A DNA stretch of 64,000 bases from Mycobacterium sp. 852013-51886_SCH5428379 (lineage in GTDB: Bacteria; Actinomycetota; Actinomycetes; Mycobacteriales; Mycobacteriaceae): contig NZ_LZSU01000018.1 of assembly GCF_001665575.1 (NCBI RefSeq), positions 96,662 through 160,661 on the forward strand, in the 5' to 3' direction. Positions 18,745 to 28,275 of this stretch are shown here, one piece after another (within the stretch, counting starts at the first letter, position 1; the number at the start of each line of letters is the position of its first letter). Position numbers and translations under genes: made by a program. The notes beneath the pieces were generated by a model. It saw only the letters and a list, made by a program, of their open reading frames with translations. It made no database searches and was not told the DNA's origin.

Positions 18745-18846
18745 CTACTTGCCGAGTTTTCTGCGCTGGACCCGCGTGCGCCGAAGCAGCTTGCGGTGCT
18801 TCTTCTTCGACATGCGCTTACGACGCTTCTTGATGACTGAACCCAT
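18745..18846 (-). CDS. bS22-like ribosomal microprotein (AURKAIP1/COX24 domain)
   Basis: A 33-residue, extremely basic protein ([17 protein letters not shown] at the start, RRKLGK at the end; about 19 Lys/Arg). It matches the actinobacterial AURKAIP1/COX24-domain protein that was seen as bS22 in the small subunit of mycobacterial ribosomes, related to mitochondrial mS38. It is read on the minus strand from ATG at 18846 to TAG at 18745 and sits in the same place as Rv0500B, between the epimerase and the BldC-like gene. Too short for most gene callers. Confidence 0.9.
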
Positions 18847-18995
18847 GAACTCCGCTACCTACGTTTCCTGTGTCCGACGCTGGGCCGGCACGGAATCTCG
18901 ACCCATGCCGTCGCCACATCGGACTCTGACGTCCAACCCGGACACCTTACCCAAGCCGGGATCGTGACGCGAAAACGCCCGAGCGGCCCGGATGC

Positions 18996-19250
18996 CTAGC
19001 CGGCGTCGAAGTAGGAACTCTCCAACATGTCGTGGACCGCTTTGGCGTGCACGCGGAACGACCGGCCCACCCGCACCGCCGGGAGTTCCCCGTTGTGCAC
19101 CAGGCGGTAGACCGTCATCTTGCTGACCCTCATCAGGTTCGCCACCTCGGCGACCGTGAGGAATTGAGCTCGTGGCTGTTGACCATCGGAAGCCCCATCG
19201 CGCTTCCCCCCGGCCGAGTCACGTGCCGATGGCCCGTTCGTAGACGTCAT
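18996..19250 (-). CDS. BldC/MerR-like helix-turn-helix DNA-binding protein
   Basis: An 84-residue protein with a disordered Ser/Gly-rich first third and a single winged helix-turn-helix (about 32-78: FLTVAEVANLMRVSKMTVYRL and VGRSFRV). This is the excisionase-like/BldC fold: a DNA-binding domain without a sensor domain that binds as head-to-tail multimers in Streptomyces. ATG start at 19250 gives the usual length; upstream extensions look non-coding. Equivalent to Rv0500A, always beside proC. Targets here are unknown. Confidence 0.87.
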   Translation of the reverse strand: MTSTNGPSARDSAGGKRDGASDGQQPRAQFLTVAEVANLMRVSKMTVYRLVHNGELPAVRVGRSFRVHAKAVHDMLESSYFDAG

Positions 19251-19387
19251 CGCAACCCAATCCATCAGGCCCGGGCAGTTCCAGCGGCTTCCCCACCGCT
19301 GGACCCACCCGTGCATACACGAGGAGAATAGCGTGGCGGATGGGGTTACTGCGACGGGTGTGGGTTATTCGATCGCAATTCAGTGAA

Positions 19388-20278
19388 CTACTCGGATGTA
19401 ATTCCTAGCTGCTCAGAGCGTGTTTTCGCGGCTTCGACGGCGTTGGCGACGGCTGACCGCAAACCCCCGCGCTCGAGTTCCCGCAGCCCAGCGGCGGTGG
19501 TGCCGGCCGGCGAGGTAACCGTCGCGCGCAATTGGGCGGCGGTGGTGTCGAAGCCGGTCCCCGCCGACAGCCCGGCCTGCCCGGCCGCGTCCCCCGACGG
19601 CTGGGCCTCGTCGAGACGCTCCAGCAGCATCGCCGCCGAACCGGCCATCGTCTGCACGACCAGATCCGTCGCCACCGACCGGGACAGGCCCACGGCGACG
19701 CCCGCGTCGACCAGCGCCTCGACCATCAGGAAGAAGTAGGCGGGTCCGGAGCCCGAGACCGCGGTGACCGCGTCCAGCTTCGACTCCGGTACGGGGATGA
19801 CGCCGCCCACCGCGTCGAACAGCGCCGAGACCTCCTTGAGGTGCTCGGCGGTGGCGAAGCGGCCGGCCGCGAGCGCGCTGACGCCGCCGCCGACGACGAC
19901 GGGCGCGTTGGGCATCGCACGCACGACCGGCGCCCCCGCCGGCAGCTTGTTCTCGTAGTAGGCCGTGGTCACCCCGGCGGCGACGCTGACGAAGACCTGC
20001 TCCGCGGTGTCGGTCTCGGCGTTGGCCGCCGCCGCGGCGATGTCGTCGATGACGCGCTCCACGTCGTCCGGTTTCACCGCGACGATCACGTAGTGGGCGT
20101 TGTCGGTGGCCTCGACGGTCGAGGTGACCAGCACGGAGTACTTCTCGGCGAGGAACTTGGCGCGCTGCGGGTTCTTCTCCGCGACGACCAGATCCTTGAC
20201 CTGTCGACCGGCGCGCAGCAGCCCAGCGAGCAGCGCCTCTCCCATACTTCCGCCACCGATGATCGCGATTCTGGCCAT
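19388..20278 (-). CDS. proC: Pyrroline-5-carboxylate reductase
   Basis: Last step of proline synthesis, NAD(P)H-dependent reduction of pyrroline-5-carboxylate. The 296-residue protein has the Rossmann motif IIGGGSMGEALL at residues 5-16 and the family C-terminal helical domain (AVSGSGPAYFFLMVEAL near 178-194). ATG start at 20278. A 137-base gap to the BldC-like gene downstream suggests separate control of the latter. Length is near the usual 270-290. Confidence 0.95.
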   Translation of the reverse strand: MARIAIIGGGSMGEALLAGLLRAGRQVKDLVVAEKNPQRAKFLAEKYSVLVTSTVEATDNAHYVIVAVKPDDVERVIDDIAAAAANAETDTAEQVFVSVAAGVTTAYYENKLPAGAPVVRAMPNAPVVVGGGVSALAAGRFATAEHLKEVSALFDAVGGVIPVPESKLDAVTAVSGSGPAYFFLMVEALVDAGVAVGLSRSVATDLVVQTMAGSAAMLLERLDEAQPSGDAAGQAGLSAGTGFDTTAAQLRATVTSPAGTTAAGLRELERGGLRSAVANAVEAAKTRSEQLGITSE

Positions 20279-20303
20279 GGCGCAAAGCATTGCACGCGGC
20301 GGA

Positions 20304-21143
20304 TCAGGCCGGTGCGGGCACCATGGCCAGCTGCCGCGTCTGCACGATGATGCGGCCGGAGCAGTCGACGACGACGTGGTCCTCGTCGAACCATTCCTGA
20401 CCGATCTGGGTGGTGGTGCAGATGACCCGCAGCCAGCCGTCGGCGGGCCGGGCACGGAGGTAGGCGGTCAGCTGCACGGTGGGCGCCCACCCGTACCGAC
20501 CGACGCCGTACGTGACGGGTGCCGACACGTCGCCGCACAGCAGCGCGAACAGGACGTCGGGTGCGCCCTCACGAGGCCGCACCCAGTACTCGATCACCGG
20601 CGGCCCGCCGTCGGAGCGCGGCTGCATGGTCGTCAGCGAGGGACGGATGTCGCAGCCGTGCGCGAGGTGGACGATGTCGGCCATCGAGTGACCGGGTCCG
20701 ATCGGCTCCAGCCCCGGCGGCGGGTCCGGCGTCATCAAGGGCACTACCGGATTGACCGACAGCAGCGGCGTGCCGTCGTGTTCGGGCTCGGCGAGGGTGA
20801 CCGCCACCCGCACGGCAGTCCTGTCTCCCTGGTTGAGCTCCACGTCGACCAGCGACACCCGGCGGCCGCGTTTGCGGACCGTGGTCACGACCTCCATGGC
20901 GCCCGGATCGGGCGCCCACAGGAAATTGCCGGACACCGCGATCGGTTCCGGGCCCGTCGTGCCGTCGCCACCGGACTCGGTGCGGGCCGCCTTCGCGCAC
21001 AGCGCCAGCATGGTGCCGCCGTGCACCTTCGGGCCGATCGTCCAGTGTTCGTTGAGCTCGCCGGCGTAGCGGCCGTCCCCGAGCGCGCTCAGGTTCATGG
21101 CATCGGAAAACAGCGTGGATGCAGCCACATTTGATTCAGACAC
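20304..21143 (-). CDS. Acyl-CoA thioesterase (TesB-like double hot-dog)
   Basis: A 279-residue protein with two hot-dog domains, as in the TesB/thioesterase-like superfamily. The N-terminal domain carries WTIGPKVHGGTMLALCA (about 33-49), a usual substrate-entry segment; the C-terminal domain ends near TRQLAMVPAPA. Substrate unknown. GTG start at 21143; a downstream ATG would remove 15 residues before the conserved core. Situated between a sugar-phosphate-isomerase-like gene (15 bases) and proC (25 bases), so probably one transcript. Confidence 0.83.
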   Translation of the reverse strand: MSESNVAASTLFSDAMNLSALGDGRYAGELNEHWTIGPKVHGGTMLALCAKAARTESGGDGTTGPEPIAVSGNFLWAPDPGAMEVVTTVRKRGRRVSLVDVELNQGDRTAVRVAVTLAEPEHDGTPLLSVNPVVPLMTPDPPPGLEPIGPGHSMADIVHLAHGCDIRPSLTTMQPRSDGGPPVIEYWVRPREGAPDVLFALLCGDVSAPVTYGVGRYGWAPTVQLTAYLRARPADGWLRVICTTTQIGQEWFDEDHVVVDCSGRIIVQTRQLAMVPAPA

Positions 21144-21158
21144 GGGTTCTCCGTCCCC

Positions 21159-22004
21159 TCAGCGCAGCAGGTGGGTGCGGGCGAACTCCAACGACTCGCG
21201 CAGCAGCGTCTCGCGTTCGGTCGCGGTGCGTGCCCCCGACGTCGTCACCTCCAGGATGACGTGACCACCGAAGTCACCGGCCGCGAGCATCTCGCAGATC
21301 TCGACGGTCGGCTGGGTGCCGCGGCCCGGGACCAGGTGTTCGTCGGTCGACGCACCGCTGCCGTCGGCCAGATGCAGATGCACGAGCCCCTCGCCCATCC
21401 GACGGGCCATGTCGATGGCGTCGGTCCCGGCCGTCGCGGTGTGCGACAGGTCCAGCGTGTAGTGGGCGTGTTTGCCGTCCAGCGGATCAAAGGACGGCGC
21501 GAACGCCGAGATCCCCGGACCGGGCCGGCCGCCGCGTTTGCGCATCCGCTCGATCGAGGTCTGGCCGGCGCCGAAGAAGCGGTCCGCGCGGAACGGGAAC
21601 ATGTTCTCCACGGCGACCATCACCTCGCTGCCCGCCTCGAGTTCGGCGACCTGTTCGGCGAAGCCCTCGGCGTAGCGGCGCTGCCACCGGAACGGCGGGT
21701 GCACGACGACGGTCTGGGCGCCCAGTTGTTCGGCGGCGCGCACGCTGCGGTCCAGTTTGGTGATCGGGTTGGCCCCCCACACCCGCTGGGAGATCAGCAG
21801 GCAGGGCGCGTGCACGGACAGCACCGGTACGCCGTATCTGGCCGACATCTCCGCCACGGCCTCCACGTCCTGGCTGACCGCTTCGGCCCACACCATCAGC
21901 TCGACACCGTCGTAGCCCAGGCGCGCGGCGTACTCGAAAGCAGCCTCGGTCCTCAGCGGATAGACCGAGGCCGTGGACAGACCGACCTTGATCGCGGGGC
22001 GCAC
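21159..22004 (-). CDS. Sugar phosphate isomerase/epimerase-like TIM-barrel protein
   Basis: A 281-residue xylose-isomerase-like TIM barrel (AP endonuclease 2 superfamily). Metal-ligand candidates are VHAPC (about 58-62), VVVHPPF (near 99-105), AVENMFPF (near 137-144), LDLSH (about 185-189) and LHLADG. Function unknown; the fold covers inosose dehydratases, hydroxypyruvate isomerases and DNA endonucleases. GTG start VRPAIKVGLS chosen because it matches the conserved mycobacterial N-terminus and lies 7 bases from the upstream stop. Confidence 0.85.
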   Translation of the reverse strand: MRPAIKVGLSTASVYPLRTEAAFEYAARLGYDGVELMVWAEAVSQDVEAVAEMSARYGVPVLSVHAPCLLISQRVWGANPITKLDRSVRAAEQLGAQTVVVHPPFRWQRRYAEGFAEQVAELEAGSEVMVAVENMFPFRADRFFGAGQTSIERMRKRGGRPGPGISAFAPSFDPLDGKHAHYTLDLSHTATAGTDAIDMARRMGEGLVHLHLADGSGASTDEHLVPGRGTQPTVEICEMLAAGDFGGHVILEVTTSGARTATERETLLRESLEFARTHLLR

Positions 22005-22011
22005 CTGGCTG

Positions 22012-23250
22012 CTAGCCCGACTGCAACAACGCCAGTGGCCCCAGGGTGACCAGCGCACCGACGGCGACGGCGATCAGCGTGCTACCGATGTCCTCGGTCT
22101 TGCGCACGACGCGCACGCCCACCACGAGGCCGAGGATCACCAGCACCGACAGCACGAGCGCCACGATGTTGTTCCACTTCCAGAGTTGGTCGAACGCGAT
22201 GAAAAGGCCGGCGCCGAACGCGACCGCGAGGATGCACTGCCCGACCACCCACGCTCCGCGCAGGAACCCCGCCATCCGGCCCGTGCGCTCGGCCTCGGGC
22301 TCGGCCTCGGTGTCGTCAGCCCGGGGCGCCGTGTCGTCGGCGGTCGACTGGCCGCCGAACAGCGCGCCGGCCGTGGAGCCGAAGAAGGACGGTGCCTTGT
22401 CGCCGGCTTTGCGGTCGGCATCGAGGTCTTCGTCGTCGAGATCGTCGGCGAGGTCCTCGTCGACGAGATCGTCTTCCAGGTCCTCTCTGAGGTCGGCATC
22501 GAAGTCGTCATCGACCTCGTGCAGCGCCGGCTCGTCCAGGGCGATCGGCGGCTCGAGGAGATCACCGTTGTCGAGCAGGTCCTCGTCCTCGTCGATCTCG
22601 ACGACCGGATCGGGGCTCATCTCCTCGGCGCCGACCGGGGCCGAGGAGCGCGAGCCGAACGACCACGGGCGACGGCGCTGGGGTTTGAAGTCGACCGGCT
22701 CGTCCATGGCCTCGCGGGCCTTCAGATGTGCCGCGTAATCGGCTTCGGCGGCGTCCTCGACGATCGTGTCTTCGAGGTCCTCGGCGTCTTCGAGGTCTTC
22801 GGCCTCGTCGATGTCTTCGGCCTCGTCGATGTCTTCGGCGTCCTCGACGACGTCAGCGTCCTCGGTGACCGCTGCAGGCTCTTCTGCGGCAGGCTCTTCC
22901 GCCGGCTCCTCTGCGGGGGATTCCGCGACCGCCTCTTCGGGGACCTCGGCCTCGTCGGGCTCCTCCGGCGGAACCTCGGGCGCCTCGGGTTCGGCCGGTG
23001 CGACCTCCTCGACGGGCGGTTCCGGCTCTGGTTCGGGCGTCTCGGGCTCGGGCGTCACCACCGGGATCGAACCCGTGCGGTCGGTGATGATGGGGATCTC
23101 GCCGGTCAGTTCGGCCACGGTGACCGCATCGGCGTTACCCCGGCGCCGTCGCCGCCGCCCGCCCGCGGGGGGTGCGCCGATCGTGCCGTTCTTGGCCAGC
23201 AATTCAGCGACCGAGATCGGCCGGGTGTTGCTGTTGTCTGGTCCTGTCAT
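22012..23250 (-). CDS. Acidic-repeat membrane protein
   Basis: A 412-residue protein: conserved start SVAELLAKNGTIGAPP followed by an Arg cluster (about 31-37), a second AVTVAELTGEIP box, then a long Glu/Asp/Pro/Ala-rich region (about 65-300) with tandem acidic repeats, and three membrane helices at the C-terminus (about 325-345, 353-372, 383-405). Orthologues (Rv0497) are shorter, about 310 residues, so the acidic region has expanded. It overlaps the ppx stop by four bases. No function known; the disordered cytoplasmic domain suggests a protein or nucleic acid scaffold. Confidence 0.82.
   Translation of the reverse strand: MTGPDNSNTRPISVAELLAKNGTIGAPPAGGRRRRRRGNADAVTVAELTGEIPIITDRTGSIPVVTPEPETPEPEPEPPVEEVAPAEPEAPEVPPEEPDEAEVPEEAVAESPAEEPAEEPAAEEPAAVTEDADVVEDAEDIDEAEDIDEAEDLEDAEDLEDTIVEDAAEADYAAHLKAREAMDEPVDFKPQRRRPWSFGSRSSAPVGAEEMSPDPVVEIDEDEDLLDNGDLLEPPIALDEPALHEVDDDFDADLREDLEDDLVDEDLADDLDDEDLDADRKAGDKAPSFFGSTAGALFGGQSTADDTAPRADDTEAEPEAERTGRMAGFLRGAWVVGQCILAVAFGAGLFIAFDQLWKWNNIVALVLSVLVILGLVVGVRVVRKTEDIGSTLIAVAVGALVTLGPLALLQSG
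22770..22860. repeat. In-gene tandem 18-base repeats encoding acidic units
   Basis: Tandem copies of an 18-base unit with core GTCTTCGGCCTCGTCGAT (plus strand) encode repeating Glu-Asp-(Ile/Leu)-(Asp/Glu)-(Glu/Asp)-Ala blocks in the acidic membrane protein. Units are in frame, so copy-number change would alter protein length without a frameshift. Confidence 0.75.
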
Positions 23251-24278
23251 CGTGTGTTGCCGCCTCTGGGCCTGAGCGTCTCTCGTCCAGCATCTCGCAC
23301 CGGGAGCTCCATCGCGGCCAGATTGTCGGCACCGCCGACGAACGCGGTGCCGTCGGCCTCGCTGTCGAGTTTCCGCAAGATCAATCCCTCTCTGAGCGCC
23401 CAGGGGCAGATGTCGACGGACTCGATCGAGAGCGCTTTCATACTCGCCTCAGCCACCAGGGCTCCCGCCACGATCTGTGGCGCCCGGTCGGCACTCACCC
23501 CTTCCAATTCCGCTCGATCAGCCGCGGTCATCCTAGAGATGAAGGCTATGACCTGCCGCAGCCCGGCTGCCGTCAGCGTCCGTTTCACCCGTGGACCGGC
23601 CGCGGACGGGGCCGCGCCGGTGAGCCGGGCCAGGCTGCGGAACGTCTTCGAGCTGGCGACCGTCAGATCCGGGCTGCCCGCCTTGAGCACCTCGGCGCCG
23701 GCATCGGCCAGCTCGGTGGCCAGCCAGTCCCGCAGCATCGCCACCCGCCGGCGGCCCGGCGGATCGTCCGACAGCCATTCCCGGGTGAGCCGGCCCGCGC
23801 CCAGCGGCAGCGACAGCGCGACCTCCGGCACCTCGTCGACTCCGTTGGACAGCTCCAGCGAGCCGCCGCCGATGTCGATGTTGATGATCCGGCCCGCGCT
23901 CCAGCCGTACCAGCGGCGCACCGCCAGGAAGGTCAGCCGGGACTCGTCGACCCCGCTGAGCACCTGCAGCTGCACCCCGGTCTCGGCGAGTACCCGGGCG
24001 AGGACATCCTCGGAGTTGGTCGCGTCGCGGACCGCCGACGTCGCGAAGGCCATCAGCTCCGCACATCCGGAGCTCGCCGCGATCTTGGCGAACTCGTCGA
24101 CGGTGTCGACCAGCCGGTCGGCGCCTTTGCGGGTCAGCTTGCCCGAACCGTCGATCGCCTCGGCCAACCGCAACGGGGCCTTGGTCGAACTCATCGGCGT
24201 GGGGTGGCCACCACGGCGCGCGTCCACCACCAGCAGGTGAACCGTGTTGCTGCCCACGTCCAAGACGCCCAATCGCAC
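23247..24278 (-). CDS. Ppx/GppA-family exopolyphosphatase
   Basis: A 343-residue ASKHA-fold phosphatase hydrolysing polyphosphate or (p)ppGpp-type nucleotides. Motifs: phosphate 1 loop [12 protein letters not shown] (6-17), [11 protein letters not shown] near 134-144. It matches the single-domain M. tuberculosis Ppx1 (Rv0496), a polyphosphatase acting on short chains; length about 344. GTG start. Its role in polyphosphate turnover may interplay with the PPK2 kinase at 44.9 kb and the phosphate sensor senX3-regX3 nearby, which is inference. Confidence 0.9.
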   Translation of the reverse strand: MRLGVLDVGSNTVHLLVVDARRGGHPTPMSSTKAPLRLAEAIDGSGKLTRKGADRLVDTVDEFAKIAASSGCAELMAFATSAVRDATNSEDVLARVLAETGVQLQVLSGVDESRLTFLAVRRWYGWSAGRIINIDIGGGSLELSNGVDEVPEVALSLPLGAGRLTREWLSDDPPGRRRVAMLRDWLATELADAGAEVLKAGSPDLTVASSKTFRSLARLTGAAPSAAGPRVKRTLTAAGLRQVIAFISRMTAADRAELEGVSADRAPQIVAGALVAEASMKALSIESVDICPWALREGLILRKLDSEADGTAFVGGADNLAAMELPVRDAGRETLRPRGGNTR

Positions 24279-24364
24279 GTATCCAACCTAGACCGTCCCC
24301 ACCTGCGGTCCTCGCGCCGACACCCTTGTCTATACGGGGCAGCCCCTGGAAGGTGGTAGTAGCG

Positions 24365-25150
24365 TTGACGATCGTGACCGACTGCCATCCCGGCGAGGTC
24401 GAACTGGACTTCGCCCGCGAATGGGTCGAGTTCTACGACCCTGATGATCCCGCGCACCTGATCGCGGCGGACCTGACATGGCTGTTGTCGCGGTGGACCT
24501 GCGTTTTCGGCACCCCGGCGTGCCGGGGCACCGTGGAGAACCGCCCCGACGACGGCTGCTGTTCGCACGGCGCGTTCCTGTCCGACGACGACGACCGGGC
24601 GCGGCTCGACGACGCGGTCACGCACCTGACCGCCGAGGACTGGCAGTTCCGGGACAAAGGGCTGGGCAAAAAGGGCTACCTCGAGATGGACGAGTACGAC
24701 GACAAGCCCAACCTGCGTACGCGAAAGTACAAAGGCGCCTGCATCTTCCTCAATCGTCCCGGTTTTCCCGGCGGCATCGGTTGCGCGCTGCACACCAAGG
24801 CACTGGCCCTGGGTGTGGAGCCGCTGACCATGAAGCCCGACGTGTGCTGGCAGCTGCCGATCCGGCGCAGCCAGGAGTGGGTGGAGCGGCCCGACGGGTC
24901 GGAGATCCTCAAGACCTGGATCACGGAGTACGACCGCCGCGGCTGGGGTGAGGGCGGCGCCGATCTGCACTGGTACTGCACCGGAGATCCGGCGGCGCAC
25001 GTCGGCGCCCGTCAGGTCTACGAGTCGTACGGTCCGGAACTCACCGAGATCCTGGGCGAGAAGGCCTACGCCGAGCTGGCCGCGATGTGCAAGCGGCGCA
25101 ACGGCCTTGGGCTGATCGCAGTGCATCCGGCGACGCGAGCCGCACAGTGA
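24365..25150 (+). CDS. Conserved cysteine-rich actinobacterial protein
   Basis: A protein of about 261 residues without a clear family name, strongly conserved in mycobacteria (Rv0495c). It contains several cysteines in potential metal sites: [45 protein letters not shown] and HWYCTGDP. The pattern (eight Cys, several His) suggests an iron-sulfur or zinc protein and recalls YkgJ-type CxxCxxxCC proteins. A TTG start at 24365 is chosen because GGAAGGTGG lies 8 bases upstream; a GTG at 24374 is the alternative. Coupled to the YCII gene downstream. Confidence 0.78.
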   Translation: MTIVTDCHPGEVELDFAREWVEFYDPDDPAHLIAADLTWLLSRWTCVFGTPACRGTVENRPDDGCCSHGAFLSDDDDRARLDDAVTHLTAEDWQFRDKGLGKKGYLEMDEYDDKPNLRTRKYKGACIFLNRPGFPGGIGCALHTKALALGVEPLTMKPDVCWQLPIRRSQEWVERPDGSEILKTWITEYDRRGWGEGGADLHWYCTGDPAAHVGARQVYESYGPELTEILGEKAYAELAAMCKRRNGLGLIAVHPATRAAQ

Positions 25151-25461
25151 GTTCGACACCGCCGGGCAGCGGCCTGTTCCTGTTCCAGCTCATCCCGCCG
25201 CGCGCCGACTTCGCCCAGACCATGACGGCCGACGAACAGCAGGCCATGGCCGGCCACCAGGACTACTGGCGCGAGCTGCTCGCCGCCGGCCGGGTGGTGG
25301 TCTACGGTCCGGTCGCCGATCCGGAGGGGGTGTGGGGTCTGGGCGTGCTGCGGGCTCCCGACCGCGCGGAGGTCCTCGAGATCGGCAACCGGGATCCGTC
25401 GGTGTTGGCCGGGGTCAACACCTTTCAGGTGTTCGAGATCCTGGACGGCGTCACGGGCTGA
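25147..25461 (+). CDS. YciI-like protein
   Basis: A 104-residue dimeric alpha-beta barrel protein of the YCII-related family. Conserved features are [10 protein letters not shown] near 10-19, [20 protein letters not shown] near 36-55 and the final [12 protein letters not shown]. Function in the family is unclear; some bind small aromatic ligands. The GTG start overlaps the stop of the cysteine-rich gene as GTGA, so the two are translated together. Its stop is 2 bases from the convergent regX3 stop. Confidence 0.8.
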   Translation: MSSTPPGSGLFLFQLIPPRADFAQTMTADEQQAMAGHQDYWRELLAAGRVVVYGPVADPEGVWGLGVLRAPDRAEVLEIGNRDPSVLAGVNTFQVFEILDGVTG

Positions 25462-25463
25462 AC

Positions 25464-26150
25464 TCAGCCCTCGAGTTTGTAGCCGAGGCCCCGGACGGTC
25501 ACCAGGTGCACCGGGTTGGCAGGGTCGGCTTCGATCTTGGAACGCAGCCGCTTGACGTGGACGTCGAGGGTCTTGGTGTCGCCGACGTAGTCCGCACCCC
25601 ACACCCGGTCGATCAGCTGACCGCGGGTGAGCACCCGGCCGCTGTTGCGCATCAGGTATTCGAGCAGGTCGAACTCCTTGAGCGGCAACGTGATTGGTTG
25701 TCCGTTCACGCTGACGACGTGGCGTTCGACGTCCATCCGGACCGGACCGGCCTCGAGCACCCCGTCGGCGAGACCGGCGTCCTCGGCCTCCGCACCCCGC
25801 CGTAGCACCGCGCGGATCCGGGCGATGAGTTCACGCGCCGAGTACGGTTTGGTGACGTAGTCGTCGGCGCCGAGTTCCAAACCGACCACCTTGTCGATCT
25901 CGCTGTCCCGCGCGGTCACCATGATCACCGGGACACTCGAGCGAGCCCGCAGCTGCTTGCACACGTCGGTGCCGCTCATGCCGGGCAGCATCAGGTCCAG
26001 CAGCACGATGTCGGCGCCGGAACGTTCGAATTCGGCCAGGGCGGACGGGCCGTCGCCGACGACGGTGGCCTCGAACCCCTCCTTCCGCAGCAGAAAGGCC
26101 AGGGGATCAGCCAAGGACTCCTCGTCCTCCACGATCAACACACTGGTCAT
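25464..26150 (-). CDS. regX3: Response regulator RegX3
   Basis: OmpR/PhoB-type response regulator of the phosphate-limitation system. The receiver domain (about 1-115) has acidic residues Glu8-Asp9, the phospho-acceptor Asp52 in LLDLMLPG and Lys101 in VTKPYS; the C-terminal winged helix (about 130-226) includes [25 protein letters not shown]. It controls phosphate uptake (pst, pho genes) and has been linked to other targets. The ATG overlaps the senX3 stop (ATGA): unlike M. tuberculosis, which carries MIRU repeats between the two, there is no spacer. Confidence 0.96.
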   Translation of the reverse strand: MTSVLIVEDEESLADPLAFLLRKEGFEATVVGDGPSALAEFERSGADIVLLDLMLPGMSGTDVCKQLRARSSVPVIMVTARDSEIDKVVGLELGADDYVTKPYSARELIARIRAVLRRGAEAEDAGLADGVLEAGPVRMDVERHVVSVNGQPITLPLKEFDLLEYLMRNSGRVLTRGQLIDRVWGADYVGDTKTLDVHVKRLRSKIEADPANPVHLVTVRGLGYKLEG

Positions 26151-27355
26151 TGGTCTCGTTGGTCCTCTCGGTCGGCGATATCACTGGAAACGTCGGGAGC
26201 CGGCTCGTCATCGGGGTAGGCCGGGATGGACAGGGTGAACGTGGAACCGGTGCCCGGCTGACTCCACAGTCGGATGGATCCGTTGTGGTTGGCGGCGACG
26301 TGTTTGACGATCGCCAGCCCCAGACCGGTTCCGCCGGTGGCCCGCGACCGTGCCTTGTCCACGCGGAAGAACCGTTCGAACACCCGCTCCTGGTCGGCCT
26401 TTTCGATGCCGATGCCGCGGTCGGTCACCGAGATCTCGATGTTGTCGCCCCTGCGGCGGCGGCTCACCGAGACCGGGGTGCCCTTCGGGGAATACGCGAT
26501 GGCGTTGGAGATGAGGTTGGCCAGAGCGGTCACCAACAGCGATTCGTCGCCGTAGACGCGGAAGCCGGTCGGGGCGTCGGTGGTGATCGCGATGTCGGCG
26601 TTGTCGGCGGCGACCTTGTGCCGGGTGAGTGCCTCGTTGACGACGGAGTCGACCTCGACGGCCTCGAGATCGGGCAGCCGTTCGGCACCCTGGAGTCGGG
26701 ACAGCTCGATCAGCTCGCCGACCATGTCCGCGAGCCGCCGCGATTCGGCGACCATCTTGTCGGCGAAGTGGCGCACCGTGTCGGGCTCGTCGGCGGAAGC
26801 CTGCAGCGCTTCGGCCAGCAGCCCCATGGCCCCGACGGGCGTCTTGAGTTCGTGGCTGACGTTGGCCACGAAGTCGCGGCGGGTGGCTTCCATCCGGGCG
26901 TGTTCGGACTGGTCGTCGACGTAGACGACGGCGAAGCGGCGGTCCTCTTCGGTGAGCAGACGCACCGTTCCGCGCACCGAGATCCCCGAGCGGCCCGGCC
27001 GCGACAGCTTGCGCGGCGACAGGTCGACCGAGACGCCCTGCCCCGTGGCCAGGGTCCGTTCGGCGGCCGCCCAGGCGCGCTCGTCGAGCAGCCGGTCTTT
27101 CACCAGGCCGAGCTCGACGGCCCGCTGGTTGCTGTAGACCACGTCACGAAAGCCGTCGACCACCGCGATGCCGACCGGCGACGCGGACAGGATGTGCGCC
27201 AGCATCTGCGAGACGGTGATCCCGGCCTGGTCGACGGCTCGGCGCCGGCGTCGCTCCAGCACGCGCGGGGTGAGCACCACCCCGACACCCACGCCGATAG
27301 CCAGCGTGAGTAGTGCCACGCCTGCCGTCAACAGCAGCGCGGATCCCACACTCAC
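26147..27355 (-). CDS. senX3: Sensor histidine kinase SenX3
   Basis: Membrane-bound sensor kinase of the phosphate-limitation system, partner of RegX3. The 402-residue protein has one clear N-terminal membrane helix (about 5-28; a second is not evident), a PAS-like domain (about 45-150), the DHp domain with phosphorylated His168 in [11 protein letters not shown], and a HATPase domain with N-box [17 protein letters not shown] and [12 protein letters not shown] start, with a normal membrane anchor. It is followed by regX3 with overlapping stop and start. Confidence 0.95.
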   Translation of the reverse strand: MSVGSALLLTAGVALLTLAIGVGVGVVLTPRVLERRRRRAVDQAGITVSQMLAHILSASPVGIAVVDGFRDVVYSNQRAVELGLVKDRLLDERAWAAAERTLATGQGVSVDLSPRKLSRPGRSGISVRGTVRLLTEEDRRFAVVYVDDQSEHARMEATRRDFVANVSHELKTPVGAMGLLAEALQASADEPDTVRHFADKMVAESRRLADMVGELIELSRLQGAERLPDLEAVEVDSVVNEALTRHKVAADNADIAITTDAPTGFRVYGDESLLVTALANLISNAIAYSPKGTPVSVSRRRRGDNIEISVTDRGIGIEKADQERVFERFFRVDKARSRATGGTGLGLAIVKHVAANHNGSIRLWSQPGTGSTFTLSIPAYPDDEPAPDVSSDIADREDQRDQ

Positions 27356-27447
27356 GCGAAAATCGTACGCAGAGGATGAACGTCATCCCAGCAGCGTGCG
27401 GCCAAACCGCGACAAGTCACACTGCGAAATGCAGGTGTTCTGCCGCC

Positions 27448-27465
27448 GTTCACCGGGCGTTTGCT
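27448..27465 (+). promoter_or_regulatory. Candidate PHO-box-like direct repeat upstream of senX3
   Basis: GTTCACC-GGGC-GTTTGCT is a degenerate 11-base-spaced direct repeat in the 132-base gap between gpmA and senX3. The first unit matches the GTTCACC half-site of actinobacterial PHO boxes exactly; the second has 4 of 7. Autoregulation by RegX3 is known in M. smegmatis. Weak evidence. Confidence 0.35.
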
Positions 27466-27487
27466 CAGGGCCGCCGCACGCCGCGGT

Positions 27488-28234
27488 TCACTTGGCGCCC
27501 TGAGAGGCGACCGCAGCCGCACCGGCCTGCGCGGCCTCGGGGTCGAGGTAGGTGCCGCCGACGACCTTCGGCTTGAGATCGGAGTCGAGGTCGTAGCGCA
27601 GCGGGATGCCGGTAGGGATGTTCAGCCCGACCACGTCCTCGTCGGACATTCCGTCGAGGTACTTCACCAGCGCCCGCAGCGAGTTGCCGTGCGCGGCGAT
27701 CAGCACCGTCTTACCCGCGCGCAGGTCCGGCACGATCGACTCTTCGAAGTAGGGCACGAACCGGGCGACCACGTCGGCCAGGCACTCGGTCAGCGGACCG
27801 CCGCCGATGTCGGCGTAGCGGGGATCGGTGTCCTGGCTGAACTCGCTGCCGGCCTCGATGGGCGGCGGCGGGGTGTCGTAGCTGCGCCGCCACGCCATGA
27901 ACTGCTCTTCGCCGTACTTCTCTTTGGTCTCGGCTTTGTTCAGGCCCTGTAGCGCGCCGTAGTGCCGCTCGTTGAGCCGCCAGTCACGGTGCACCGGGAT
28001 CCAGTGCCGGTCGGCCTTGTCCAGGGCGATGTTCGCGGTGGTGATGGCCCGGCGCAGCAGCGAGGTGTAGAGGACGTCGGGCAGCCGGTCGAGTTCGGCC
28101 ATCAACTCCCCGGCGCGCGCCGCCTCCGCCCGGCCCTTGTCGGTGAGGTCGACGTCGACCCACCCGGTGAACAGGTTCTTCGCGTTCCAATCACTTTCGC
28201 CGTGACGAAGCAGGATCAGCGTGGAATCTCCCAT
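27488..28234 (-). CDS. gpmA: 2,3-bisphosphoglycerate-dependent phosphoglycerate mutase
   Basis: Glycolysis/gluconeogenesis enzyme interconverting 3- and 2-phosphoglycerate. The 248-residue protein has the phospho-His motif LRHGESDWN (His11), the loop [12 protein letters not shown] (about 88-99) and the second catalytic His in [14 protein letters not shown] (near 182). Length and motifs are typical dPGM. ATG start at 28234. Orthologue of M. tuberculosis gpm1 (Rv0489). Confidence 0.97.
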   Translation of the reverse strand: MGDSTLILLRHGESDWNAKNLFTGWVDVDLTDKGRAEAARAGELMAELDRLPDVLYTSLLRRAITTANIALDKADRHWIPVHRDWRLNERHYGALQGLNKAETKEKYGEEQFMAWRRSYDTPPPPIEAGSEFSQDTDPRYADIGGGPLTECLADVVARFVPYFEESIVPDLRAGKTVLIAAHGNSLRALVKYLDGMSDEDVVGLNIPTGIPLRYDLDSDLKPKVVGGTYLDPEAAQAGAAAVASQGAK

Positions 28235-28275
28235 GGCTGAATCTTCTCACGGCAGGCGTGGTCGTACCCGGGCCG

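Noticed and set aside
19251..19387. Possible riboswitch or small RNA between the BldC-like gene and proC
   Set aside because: No convincing conserved fold or terminator could be seen by eye.
22770..22860. CRISPR or microsatellite outside genes
   Set aside because: The repeats are in frame inside a coding gene and encode the acidic units.
21973..24240. 755-codon plus-strand open frame opposite the acidic membrane protein and ppx genes
   Set aside because: Runs across two real minus-strand genes and their junction; repetitive composition comes from the complementary acidic codons.
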